DNA of 64,000 nucleotides from Oscillibacter ruminantium GH1 (GTDB taxonomy: Bacteria; Bacillota; Clostridia; Oscillospirales; Oscillospiraceae), in contig NZ_DF158901.1 in assembly GCF_000307265.1 (NCBI RefSeq), positions 38,250 through 102,249 of the forward strand. The letters are read 5' to 3'. Both the position numbers and the translations under genes were made by a program. Every line of letters begins with the position of its first letter. Within the stretch, counting starts at the first letter, position 1. Under the pieces are notes generated by a model, which saw only the letters and a list, made by a program, of their open reading frames with translations, did not search any database and had not been told where the DNA came from. Below are positions 52,831-61,150 of the stretch, piece by piece.

Positions 52831-53814
52831 TTGGAACAGCGAATCAGCATTGAACGGTTGGAACAGGCGATCAATATTTTCGGGTCCTTCGACGAGAATA
52901 TCCGTCTGGTGGAACAGGAATTTTCCGTGGCCGTGGGGAACCGAGACGGCGAGCTGCGGGTGGAGGGCGAGCCGGAGGACGTGATGCTGGCGGTGAAGGC
53001 TGTGCAGGGACTTTTGACCCTCTCTTCCCGGGGCGAGGCCATTGGGGAGCAGAACGTGCGCTATGTGATGACCCTTGTCCGGGCCGGCAAAGAAGAGCAG
53101 ATCGCGGAGCTGACCGGCGACGTGCTGTGCATCACCGCCAAGGGCCGGCCCGTGAAGCCCAAGACCATCGGACAGAAGCAGTATTTGAAATCGGTGTTGA
53201 AAAACACCGTCACCGTGGGCGTTGGACCGGCGGGTACCGGCAAGACCTATCTCGCCGTGGCCGCCGCGGTGGCGGCGTTTCGGGACAAGCAGGTCAACCG
53301 CATCATTCTTACCCGTCCCGCGGTAGAGGCAGGAGAGCGGCTGGGCTTTCTGCCCGGCGATTTGCAGAGCAAGGTGGACCCGTACCTCCGGCCGCTGTAT
53401 GACGCGCTTTTTGACATGCTGGGCGCGGAGACGTACCAGAAATATCTGGAGCGGGGAAATATCGAGGTGGCTCCGCTGGCCTATATGCGGGGCCGGACGC
53501 TGGACGACAGCTTCATCATTCTGGATGAAGCGCAAAACACCAGCCGGGAACAGATGAAAATGTTCCTGACCCGCCTTGGCTTTGGGTCCAAAATCGTCAT
53601 CACCGGCGACGTGACCCAGATCGACCTGCCTGCCGACAAGACCTCTGGTCTAAAGGAGGCGATGCGGGTGCTTCAAAATGTGGAGGGGATTGGCATCTGC
53701 CAGCTGACCAACGCCGACGTGGTGCGCCACGTCATGGTCCAGCGGATTGTGGAGGCCTATGAAAAGGACGCGGCGGCCCATGCAAAGGCCGCCGGAAAGG
53801 GGAAACGGGCATGA
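52831..53814 (+). CDS. phoH: PhoH family ATPase
   Basis: A 327-residue protein of the PhoH/YbeZ type. An N-terminal KH-like segment precedes the ATPase: Walker A GVGPAGTGKTYLAVAAA near residue 130 and Walker B SFIILDEAQNTSREQMK near residue 228, then SKIVITGDVTQIDLP. It probably aids rRNA maturation with YbeY. The TTG at 52831 is taken as start since AGGAG lies 10 bases upstream; upstream in-frame codons up to 52705 show no family similarity. Confidence 0.93.
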   Translation: MEQRISIERLEQAINIFGSFDENIRLVEQEFSVAVGNRDGELRVEGEPEDVMLAVKAVQGLLTLSSRGEAIGEQNVRYVMTLVRAGKEEQIAELTGDVLCITAKGRPVKPKTIGQKQYLKSVLKNTVTVGVGPAGTGKTYLAVAAAVAAFRDKQVNRIILTRPAVEAGERLGFLPGDLQSKVDPYLRPLYDALFDMLGAETYQKYLERGNIEVAPLAYMRGRTLDDSFIILDEAQNTSREQMKMFLTRLGFGSKIVITGDVTQIDLPADKTSGLKEAMRVLQNVEGIGICQLTNADVVRHVMVQRIVEAYEKDAAAHAKAAGKGKRA

Positions 53815-54314
53815 GAAAGACACATTATCTCCCCGTCACCGCCGACGTACCGGGCGCGACGAACCAGCCCACCTGCGCCCTGCTCCGCAAGGCCATCAAA
53901 ACCGCCCTCCGACTGGAGGGCGTGACCTTGCCCTGCGAGGTGGACGTGCTCTTGACCAACGACGCGGGCATTCATCAAATTAATCTGGATATGAGGCGGG
54001 TGGATCGGCCCACAGACGTTTTGAGTTTTCCGGAATTTGACTTCAAGCCCGGCGAACCGCCCACGGCGGAGACTGCCGGGGACCTGTTGGATTCCACGGG
54101 CCTCCTTCCGCTGGGGGACATGGTGATCTCCATGGAGCGAGTATCCGCTCAGGCCAGAGAGTACGGACACTCCAAGCGGCGGGAACTGGCGTATCTGGCG
54201 GTCCATTCCACGCTCCATCTGCTGGGATATGATCATATGGACGAGGGCGCGATGAAAGCGCAGATGCGGGCCAGAGAAGACGCAGTGATGGAGGAGCTGG
54301 GCATCAGCCGGTGA
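53811..54314 (+). CDS. ybeY: Endoribonuclease YbeY (rRNA maturation)
   Basis: A 167-residue metalloprotein with the zinc site HSTLHLLGYDH near residue 130 and the preceding motif INLDMRRVDRPTDVLSFP near residue 55. It takes part in 16S rRNA 3'-end processing and ribosome quality control. It overlaps phoH by four bases. Confidence 0.95.
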   Translation: MRKTHYLPVTADVPGATNQPTCALLRKAIKTALRLEGVTLPCEVDVLLTNDAGIHQINLDMRRVDRPTDVLSFPEFDFKPGEPPTAETAGDLLDSTGLLPLGDMVISMERVSAQAREYGHSKRRELAYLAVHSTLHLLGYDHMDEGAMKAQMRAREDAVMEELGISR

Positions 54315-54479
54315 GGAGAGTGAACGCTGCTCTGGGAGAGGAAGAAAACCGCGCAAGAAAAACCGGACGCGGTAAAACCGGAACATCCGGTCCCAGATGC
54401 CCCAGATGCGGAAAAACCGAAGCAGCCGAGGGATTGACCGCCGCCGCCCGCTTTGCATACACTGTCCTGAGGTGATCTT

Positions 54480-54800
54480 ATGGAACTCATCCAGGATGGG
54501 GCCATCGCGTTTTTGTCTGCCGTCGGGCTGACGGCCTGTGTTTGGCTCATGGCGGGGGCCTTTCTCTCCGGCAAGTGCCGCAATCCGGAGGTGCGGCTGG
54601 TGCTTCCCCTGCGGGACGACGCGCTTGGCCTTGAATCCGATCTGAGGGAATTGCTGCGGACCCGACACACGCTGCCGCTGGTGAAAATTCTGCTGGTGGA
54701 CTGCGGCATGAGTGATGAGGCGCGGCAGACGGCGGAGTATTTCTGCTGTCGGAGGACAAACGTGGAACTGGTGAATCCGGAAGACGTAAAATTTCAATGA
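54480..54800 (+). CDS. Hypothetical protein with one membrane helix (106 residues)
   Basis: Unrecognised. Residues about 8-30 form a membrane helix (AIAFLSAVGLTACVWLMAG); the cytosolic part has VRLVLPLRDDALGLESDL and LVKILLVDCGMSDEARQTAE, which vaguely resembles the start of a glycosyltransferase A-fold but lacks any catalytic motif. ATG 54480 follows GAGGTGATCTT. It sits between ybeY and recD2, usually where dgkA, cdd or era would be found. Confidence 0.7.
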   Translation: MELIQDGAIAFLSAVGLTACVWLMAGAFLSGKCRNPEVRLVLPLRDDALGLESDLRELLRTRHTLPLVKILLVDCGMSDEARQTAEYFCCRRTNVELVNPEDVKFQ

Positions 54801-54830
54801 AAACATAAAGAAAAAGGAAGACGAAACAGC

Positions 54831-57035
54831 ATGGACGAACTCTGCTGCCTGGACGGCACGGTACATAGCCTCATTTTTCAAAACGCCGAAAACGGCTATA
54901 CCGTCCTGCGCTTGGTGACGGAGGAGGGGGAGCTGCACACGGTGGTGGGCTGCATCCCCTGTGTGGCCCCCGGCGAACACCTGACGGTCAGCGGCGTGTG
55001 GGAGACGCACCCGCAGCACGGAGAGCAGCTGAAGGCGCTGGAACTGGAGCGGCGGCTGCCGGAGGATGTGGACGAGATTTTCAACTATCTCTCCTCCGGC
55101 GTGTGCAAGGGCGTGGGCCCCGCCACCGCGCGGGCCATTGTGGACCGCTTTGGGGAGCGGACGCTGGATGTGCTGGAACAGGAACCGGAAAGGCTTACCA
55201 CGCTCCGGGGAATTACCGCGAAAAAGGCCCAGCAGATCGGCGAGAGCTTTCGCCAGCAGATGGGGCTGCGGCGGCTGATGGCTTTTCTCGCCCAATACGA
55301 ACTGGCGCCGAACCTTGCAATCCTGCTGCGAAAAATGTATGGTGATGCGGCGCTGGACGTGGTGCGGGCCAATCCTTATCTCCTCTCCGCAGACGAGTGC
55401 GGCGTTCCCTTTTCCGCCACGGACGAGATCGCCATGAGCCTTGGCATTGCCGCCGACAGCGACGCGCGGCTTCAGGCGGCGGTGATTTTTGAACTGAACC
55501 ACAACGAGGGCAATGGGCATGTGTTTCTTCCCCGGACAAAGCTGACCGCCGCCACCGTGCAGCTTTTGAACTGCGAAGACGATCTGGTGGAAAAAGCGCT
55601 GGACGATTTGATCGCCCGGGGCGCAGTGGTGCAGGAGCAGGTGGCCAATGTGTCCGCCTGCTATCTGCGCCGACTGTGGGAAGCGGAAGCCGGGGCCGTG
55701 GCCCGGCTGCGGGTTCTGCTGTCCGTGGATGCGGATCAGGGCCGCCAAGTGGACAAGGTCATCACCGAGATTGAGACCGCGCAGGGCATCACCTACGCCG
55801 ACCAGCAGCGTCAAGCCGTGGCCCTTGCGGCGCGGACGGGCGTGCTGATCCTGACCGGCGGCCCCGGCACCGGCAAGACCACCACGGTTCGGGGCATCGT
55901 GGCCCTGTTTCAGCGAATGGGACTGGACGTGGTGCTGGCGGCCCCTACCGGTCGGGCGGCCAAGCGCATGAGCGAGCTTTGCGGCGGACTGGAGGCCCAG
56001 ACCATCCACCGGCTGCTGGGTGTCACATGGAACGAAAACACCCGGGAGGCATCCTTTGTCAAATGTGAAAAGGAGCCGCTGGAAGCCGACGCGGTGATTG
56101 TGGACGAGATGAGCATGGTGGACATGTCTCTGTTTGCCGCGCTGCTGCGGGCGCTGCGTCCCGGCACCCGGCTGGTGCTAGTGGGGGATGCGGATCAGCT
56201 GCCCTCCGTGGGGGCGGGAAACGTATTTTCCGACCTGATCCGCAGCAAACGGGTGGAAACCGTCTTCCTGCGGGAGGTCTTCCGTCAGGCGGAGCAGTCC
56301 GCCATTATCCGCAATGCCCATGCGGTAAATCTGGGGCAGCCGCCCCGGTTTGTCAACGACCAGAACGACTTTTTCTTCATGTGCCGCCGCAGCGCCGACC
56401 GGGCGGTGAATACCGTGGTGGAGCTGTGCAAAACCCGCCTGCCGGAGAAGATGGGCGTTCCGGCAGACCAGATTCAGGTTTTATCCCCCACCCGAAAGGG
56501 CGAATGCGGCACGGAAAACCTGAACCGGCTTTTACAGGCGGCTTTGAATCCCCCCGCCCCGGACAAGTGCCAGCGCCAGTGGGGAGAAAAGATCTTTCGG
56601 GAAGGGGACCGCATCATGCAGACCCGGAACGATTACGACGTGGTGTGGGAAAAGGCGGATGGAACCGTGGGCACCGGGATTTTCAACGGCGATGTGGGTC
56701 GCGTTGAGGAGATCGATCCCAGCGGCGAGTGGCTGCGGGTGAGCTTTGACGACCGGACTTCCACCTATGCCGCCGACCAGCTCTCCGAGATTGATCTGGC
56801 CTATGCCCAGACGGTTCACAAGGCTCAGGGCAGCGAATACCGGGCCGTGGTGCTCACCGCGATGCCCGCCGCCGCGGCGCTGATGGTGCGCGGAGTGCTG
56901 TACACCGCACTGACCCGGGCGCGGGAGCTTTTGATCGTGGTGGGAGACGATTCCGCCGTTTCCGCTATGGCGGGAAACGACCGCCGCCAGCGGCGGTATT
57001 CGGGGCTGAAGTGGCGGTTGTGCGAGGGTACGTGA
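54831..57035 (+). CDS. recD2: ATP-dependent DNA helicase RecD2
   Basis: A 734-residue superfamily 1B helicase (5'-3') without RecBC partners. The N-terminal OB/HhH part (FNYLSSGVCKGVGPATARAIV near residue 80) is diagnostic of RecD2. Walker A is LTGGPGTGKTTTVRG near residue 340, motif II VDEMSMVDMSLF near residue 424, and the C-terminal YAQTVHKAQGSEY and LYTALTRARELLIVVGDD motifs near residues 660-700. ATG 54831 lies after AAAGGAAGACGAAACAGC. Involved in replication and mismatch repair support in Bacillus. Confidence 0.95.
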   Translation: MDELCCLDGTVHSLIFQNAENGYTVLRLVTEEGELHTVVGCIPCVAPGEHLTVSGVWETHPQHGEQLKALELERRLPEDVDEIFNYLSSGVCKGVGPATARAIVDRFGERTLDVLEQEPERLTTLRGITAKKAQQIGESFRQQMGLRRLMAFLAQYELAPNLAILLRKMYGDAALDVVRANPYLLSADECGVPFSATDEIAMSLGIAADSDARLQAAVIFELNHNEGNGHVFLPRTKLTAATVQLLNCEDDLVEKALDDLIARGAVVQEQVANVSACYLRRLWEAEAGAVARLRVLLSVDADQGRQVDKVITEIETAQGITYADQQRQAVALAARTGVLILTGGPGTGKTTTVRGIVALFQRMGLDVVLAAPTGRAAKRMSELCGGLEAQTIHRLLGVTWNENTREASFVKCEKEPLEADAVIVDEMSMVDMSLFAALLRALRPGTRLVLVGDADQLPSVGAGNVFSDLIRSKRVETVFLREVFRQAEQSAIIRNAHAVNLGQPPRFVNDQNDFFFMCRRSADRAVNTVVELCKTRLPEKMGVPADQIQVLSPTRKGECGTENLNRLLQAALNPPAPDKCQRQWGEKIFREGDRIMQTRNDYDVVWEKADGTVGTGIFNGDVGRVEEIDPSGEWLRVSFDDRTSTYAADQLSEIDLAYAQTVHKAQGSEYRAVVLTAMPAAAALMVRGVLYTALTRARELLIVVGDDSAVSAMAGNDRRQRRYSGLKWRLCEGT

Positions 57036-57080
57036 GTTGGACAACGACTCCCACTGAACTGCTTTTCAATCATATAAGAA

Positions 57081-57119
57081 CGCGGGGCCTTTTCCAAAGG
57101 AAAAGGCCCCGCGTTTTTC
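57081..57119. terminator. Bidirectional terminator between recD2 and the ABC permease
   Basis: CGCGGGGCCTTTTCC, short loop, complement ending GGCCCCGCG, then TTTTTC on plus; A-rich flank on the left serves the minus strand. It ends both converging units. Confidence 0.85.
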
Positions 57120-57140
57120 ATTGAGGTCGGTGCGCTGGGG

Positions 57141-58082
57141 TTACCGCTGGCCCTTGTCGTAGGGAATTCCCTCCGCCTTGGGTGCGCGAGACTTGCTGGA
57201 TGTAAACGCCAGCACTACCAGAGAGATGAGGTAGGGGAGCATGTTGTACACGCTGCTGGGGAGATTCAACGCCGTCAGGAAATCAAAGCCGGTGTAGACA
57301 TTGCTCAACGCCCGGAACAGTCCAAACAGCAGCGCCGCGAGTGCGATGCGGGTGGGCTTCCACTGACCGAAAATCATGACGGCCAGTGCCAGAAAGCCAA
57401 AGCCTGCCACGCCGTTTTCAAATTTCCATTCGCTGACGCCGGCGGTGATGTAAACGATGCCGCCGAGGCCGCCCAGCACGCCGGAGATCAACACGCCCGC
57501 GTACCGCATTTTGTAGACGTTGATGCCCACACTGTCCGCTGCCTGCGGATGCTCGCCGCAGGCCATCAGCCGCAGACCGAACCGGGTCTTGTACAACAGC
57601 ACATAGGAGCACACCAGCGCAATGGCGGCCAAAAGCATGAACCAGTTGAACTCAAAGCCGCCTAAGTTGACCAGAAACGCTTTTTTCGCGGCGATGTATT
57701 GAATGGTGGAGGACACGTTGTTGGGATCGGCGGCGGTGTTCATCGCCTTGACGAAGACGGTAGCCGCGGCAGTGCCCAGCAGGTTCATGGCTGTTCCCAC
57801 GATGGTTTGATCCGCCTTGAAGCTGACAGCGGCGACCGCCAGCAAAAGCGAGTATACCGCGCCCAGCGCCACAGCCGCCAAAACGGTCAGCAGCACCATC
57901 ATGAAAGCTGAGGTGCCGGCGGGCAAAAAATGGAGCATCAGCGCTCCGCCCAGAGCGCCCATAACCATGATGCCCTCCAAGCCGATGTTGATAACGCCGG
58001 AGTGCTCTGAGAAGCACCCGCCGAGGGCCACCAGAACAAGGACGGAGGCGAAGATCAGCGTATATTGCAGCAGCAGTCCCAT
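57141..58082 (-). CDS. Nucleoside-type ABC transporter permease 2 (YufQ/NupQ-like)
   Basis: A 313-residue BPD_transp_2 permease with 8-9 helices. Family marks are GGCFSEHSGVINIGLEGIMVMGALG near residue 22, the highly conserved stretch in this type, and RFGLRLMACGEHPQAADSVGI near residue 165 (EAA-like loop). It pairs with the adjacent permease and ATPase to form a BmpA-family importer, known mainly for nucleosides. The ATG overlaps the stop of the preceding permease. Confidence 0.9.
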   Translation of the reverse strand: MGLLLQYTLIFASVLVLVALGGCFSEHSGVINIGLEGIMVMGALGGALMLHFLPAGTSAFMMVLLTVLAAVALGAVYSLLLAVAAVSFKADQTIVGTAMNLLGTAAATVFVKAMNTAADPNNVSSTIQYIAAKKAFLVNLGGFEFNWFMLLAAIALVCSYVLLYKTRFGLRLMACGEHPQAADSVGINVYKMRYAGVLISGVLGGLGGIVYITAGVSEWKFENGVAGFGFLALAVMIFGQWKPTRIALAALLFGLFRALSNVYTGFDFLTALNLPSSVYNMLPYLISLVVLAFTSSKSRAPKAEGIPYDKGQR

Positions 58083-59233
58083 TACTGATCGCCCCCTTCC
58101 TTCGGCGCCGCGGCTTGAGCCGCTTTATTCTCCCGCTCTGCCCGGCGGTCCAGCCGGTTGTTCAGCGCGAATTTAAAGAACAGCACAAAACCGCACAGAT
58201 AGATGATGAGGGCGGAAATGAAATCGGAAATCTGAGAGGAATACATGGTCTTGTCCACATAAGCGCCGCCGGAGGTAATGTGCTGAATAAAATAGGAGGA
58301 GAAAATGGTTCCGATGGGGTTCAGACCGCCCAAGAATGCCGCGGCGATGCCGTTAAAGCCCATGGCCGGAACCGCCGACTGGGTGCAGGACCACTGCTCG
58401 AACCCGGTTTGATACAGCAGCGCAGCCGCCATACCGGCTAGGGCGCCCGCGATGGCCATCGTCAGGATGATGTTCCGCTTTTCCTTCATGCCGCAGTACT
58501 GGGCGGCGTCCTTATTGAAGCCGGTGGCTTTCAGCTCATAGCCCAGCTTCGTCTTTTCCAGAAGAACCCAGATGATAAGTGTGACGATCACAGCCAAAGG
58601 AATGGCAATGGTGACATACTGATTGCTGCTAAACAGGTTTCCAAGCCCCATGCTGGGAATCAGAGCGCCGGAGTTGGTGCTGATCAGCGTCATGGTATAG
58701 GGACTGGCGGATTCCTTTACATTCGTGAGCAGGGTGTTTACCAGATACAGGCTGATCCAGTTCAGCATGATGCAGGAGATAACCTCGTTCACATTGCAGT
58801 AGGCCTTTAAAACGCCGGACAGCGCGCCCAGCAGCGCCCCGGCCAAAATGGCGGCCAGCAGGCAGAGATACCAAGGCATTTTCAGCGCCAGCGCGCAGTA
58901 CAGCGACGCGCCCGCACCCACCACATACTGTCCCGCCGCGCCGATGTTGAAAAGGCCCACCTTATAGGCGAACAGCACCGACAGGCTGCACAGCAGCAGG
59001 GGAGCAGTCTTCACCAGCGTGTTTCCCAGATATTTCAACTGAGCTGTCTGGCTGGGATAGTAGAGAAAGTTTTTGACAATGGTGGCGATGGCCTTTCCCG
59101 CGCCTGCGGGATTGATAATGAGCAGAACGATGTATCCCACCAGCAGACCGATCAGAATGCACAGCAGGGAGGCCAGCAGCGACTGGGCCGCGGAATTGCG
59201 CATCAGCGGAGAACGCTTTTTTGCCTCTTCCAT
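58082..59233 (-). CDS. Nucleoside-type ABC transporter permease 1 (YufP/NupP-like)
   Basis: A 383-residue permease with about ten helices; it is longer than its partner. Marks are LNISLYLVNTLL-type helices, YKVGLFNIGAAGQYVVGAGAS near residue 90 and TKLGYELKATGFNKDAAQYCG near residue 235. The ATG at 59233 follows AAGGAGGCGGTGTGAC, one base after the ATPase stop. Together the two permeases make the channel. Confidence 0.9.
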   Translation of the reverse strand: MEEAKKRSPLMRNSAAQSLLASLLCILIGLLVGYIVLLIINPAGAGKAIATIVKNFLYYPSQTAQLKYLGNTLVKTAPLLLCSLSVLFAYKVGLFNIGAAGQYVVGAGASLYCALALKMPWYLCLLAAILAGALLGALSGVLKAYCNVNEVISCIMLNWISLYLVNTLLTNVKESASPYTMTLISTNSGALIPSMGLGNLFSSNQYVTIAIPLAVIVTLIIWVLLEKTKLGYELKATGFNKDAAQYCGMKEKRNIILTMAIAGALAGMAAALLYQTGFEQWSCTQSAVPAMGFNGIAAAFLGGLNPIGTIFSSYFIQHITSGGAYVDKTMYSSQISDFISALIIYLCGFVLFFKFALNNRLDRRAERENKAAQAAAPKEGGDQ

Positions 59234-59234
59234 G

Positions 59235-60767
59235 TCACACCGCCTCCTTTCGCTTGGCTCCGGCCATGTAAAGGCCCATTTCTTCCGTGGTGGTGGTTTT
59301 GGGATTCAACTCGCCCACGATTTCCCCCTCGTACATGACGAGGATGCGGTCGGACAGGCTCATAACCTCGTCCAGCTCTAAGCTGACCAGTAAAACCGCT
59401 TTCCCCGCGTCCCGCTGGGCAACAATCTGCCGATGGATATATTCGATGGCTCCCACGTCCAATCCACGGGTGGGCTGCACCGCCACCAGCAGCTCCGGGT
59501 CCTTGTCAATCTCCCGGGCCACGATGGCCTTTTGCTGGTTGCCGCCGGACATGGAGCGGGCCACGGTGACGGGGCCCTGTCCGGAGCGGATATCATACTG
59601 CTCGATCAGCCGCTCCGCATAGTCCCGGACGGCCTTGAAGCGGATAAAGCCGTGGTTCTGGAACTCCTGTTTCCAGTAATTTTCCAGCACCAGATTCTGC
59701 TCCAGCGAGTAATCCAGCACCAGTCCGTGTTTGTGCCGATCCTCGGGAATATGGCTCAGACCCAGCTTGGACCGCTCCCGGATGGAGTCCCGGGTCATGT
59801 CCACGCCCCGCAGGGTAAACGTTCCGGCGGTGGGCTTCACAAGACCCGTCAGAGCATAGACAAATTCGGACTGCCCGTTGCCCTCAATTCCGGCGAGGCA
59901 CACGATTTCCCCCGCCCGAACCTGAAAGCTGACATCCTTGACCGCATTGTTTTTGTGCATCTTTGACGCGACGGTCACGTCTTTCACGTCCAAAACCACC
60001 TCACCGGGGGCCAGTTCCTTCTTGTGAACCACAAACTCCACATCCCGGCCCACCATCAGGCGGCTGAGTTCTTCCTTTGTGGTCTGCGCCACGTCCACGG
60101 TACCCTTATACTTTCCCTTGCGCAAAACGGTACACCGGTCCGCCACGGACATAATCTCATTGAGCTTATGGGTGATGAAGAGGATGCTTTTGCCCTCGGC
60201 CTTCAATCCCCGCATGATCTCCATCAGCTCGTCGATTTCCTGCGGAGTCAGGACGGCGGTGGGCTCGTCGAAAATCAGAATTTCATTTTCCCGATACAGC
60301 ATCTTCAAAATCTCGGTCCGCTGCTGCATACCCACGGAGATGTTCTCGATTCTTGCGTCAGGGTCCACCTTCAGGCCATACTTGTCCGACAGCTCGACCA
60401 CTTTTTTCCGGGCTTCCGCCTTTTGCAGAAAGCCGTGCTTGCAGGGCTCCACACCCATAATGATGTTATCCAGAACGGTAAAGCACTCCACCAGCTTGAA
60501 GTGCTGGTGGACCATGCCGATCCCAAGCGCGTTTGCGTCGTTGGGGTCTTTGATGGAAACCTCGTTGCCGTTCATGCGGATAGAACCCTCCTCCGGCCGG
60601 TACAGACCGAACAGAACGCTCATCAGCGTGGATTTTCCTGCTCCGTTTTCTCCCAACAGCGCGTGAATTTCTCCCTTTTTCAGTTGCAGAGTAATGTTGT
60701 CGTTGGCAATAATGCCGGGGAACCGCTTGGTGATATTCAGCATTTCTACTGCGTATGTCTCTTCCAA
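59235..60767 (-). CDS. Nucleoside-type ABC transporter ATPase, duplicated NBD (YufO/NupO-like)
   Basis: A 510-residue protein with two nucleotide-binding domains. The first carries Walker A GENGAGKSTLMSVLFGLYRP near residue 38 and signature VGMQQRTEILK; the second has a relaxed Walker A (AGIEGNGQSEFVYALTG near residue 282) and SGGNQQKAIVAREI near residue 412. This sugar/nucleoside-type architecture powers the two permeases. No BmpA-type binding lipoprotein is encoded in the window; it may lie elsewhere. Confidence 0.92.
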   Translation of the reverse strand: MEETYAVEMLNITKRFPGIIANDNITLQLKKGEIHALLGENGAGKSTLMSVLFGLYRPEEGSIRMNGNEVSIKDPNDANALGIGMVHQHFKLVECFTVLDNIIMGVEPCKHGFLQKAEARKKVVELSDKYGLKVDPDARIENISVGMQQRTEILKMLYRENEILIFDEPTAVLTPQEIDELMEIMRGLKAEGKSILFITHKLNEIMSVADRCTVLRKGKYKGTVDVAQTTKEELSRLMVGRDVEFVVHKKELAPGEVVLDVKDVTVASKMHKNNAVKDVSFQVRAGEIVCLAGIEGNGQSEFVYALTGLVKPTAGTFTLRGVDMTRDSIRERSKLGLSHIPEDRHKHGLVLDYSLEQNLVLENYWKQEFQNHGFIRFKAVRDYAERLIEQYDIRSGQGPVTVARSMSGGNQQKAIVAREIDKDPELLVAVQPTRGLDVGAIEYIHRQIVAQRDAGKAVLLVSLELDEVMSLSDRILVMYEGEIVGELNPKTTTTEEMGLYMAGAKRKEAV

Positions 60768-60852
60768 GCTCCACGACCTCCTTTGTCCCTTAAATCGTCA
60801 GCTCCCATTCCGCGTGTCCGCAGGCAGAAGCAAAACTATACGCTATCATCAC

Positions 60853-60881
60853 ATTATACTATATCCATTTCTATAATTCAA
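60853..60881 (-). promoter_or_regulatory. Promoter of the nucleoside-type ABC operon
   Basis: Minus-strand TTGAAT (60876-60881), 17 bases, TATAAT (60853-60858), 86 bases before the ATPase start. Confidence 0.7.
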
Positions 60882-61150
60882 AAGAAACATTCAATTTTTC
60901 ACAAATTTCCTGCCCGCTGCGGAGCAGACGCAGGCCGTTCATTGGATTTCTAAGCGGAGAGTGGGCAAGGGGGACAGTTGCGACGAAATTAGGCGTCCCA
61001 CCGCCGCTTGCGGGCCGTGGTTCCAATTGCAAGGGAGAAAATTCTTCTAATTATGAAAAAACCTTGTAAATTGCACAAACATCTGGTAGAATCAGCAAAA
61101 AGTGTTGTGCAATAATGTACCACTTTAAAGTGAATGAGTGAGGGAAAACG
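60882..61150 (+). promoter_or_regulatory. APC permease promoter and leader with dyads
   Basis: No gene lies here. TTGTAA (61064-61069), 17 bases, TAGAAT (61087-61092) is a good sigma-A promoter. TTGCACAA (61071-61078) in the spacer is mirrored by TTGTGCAA (61105-61112), and CACTTTAAAGTG (61121-61132) is a perfect 12-base palindrome in the leader. Confidence 0.65.

Noticed and set aside
53757-56009. A 750-codon minus-strand open frame over ybeY and recD2.
   Set aside because: Antisense to clear genes, no ribosome binding site, low-complexity composition.
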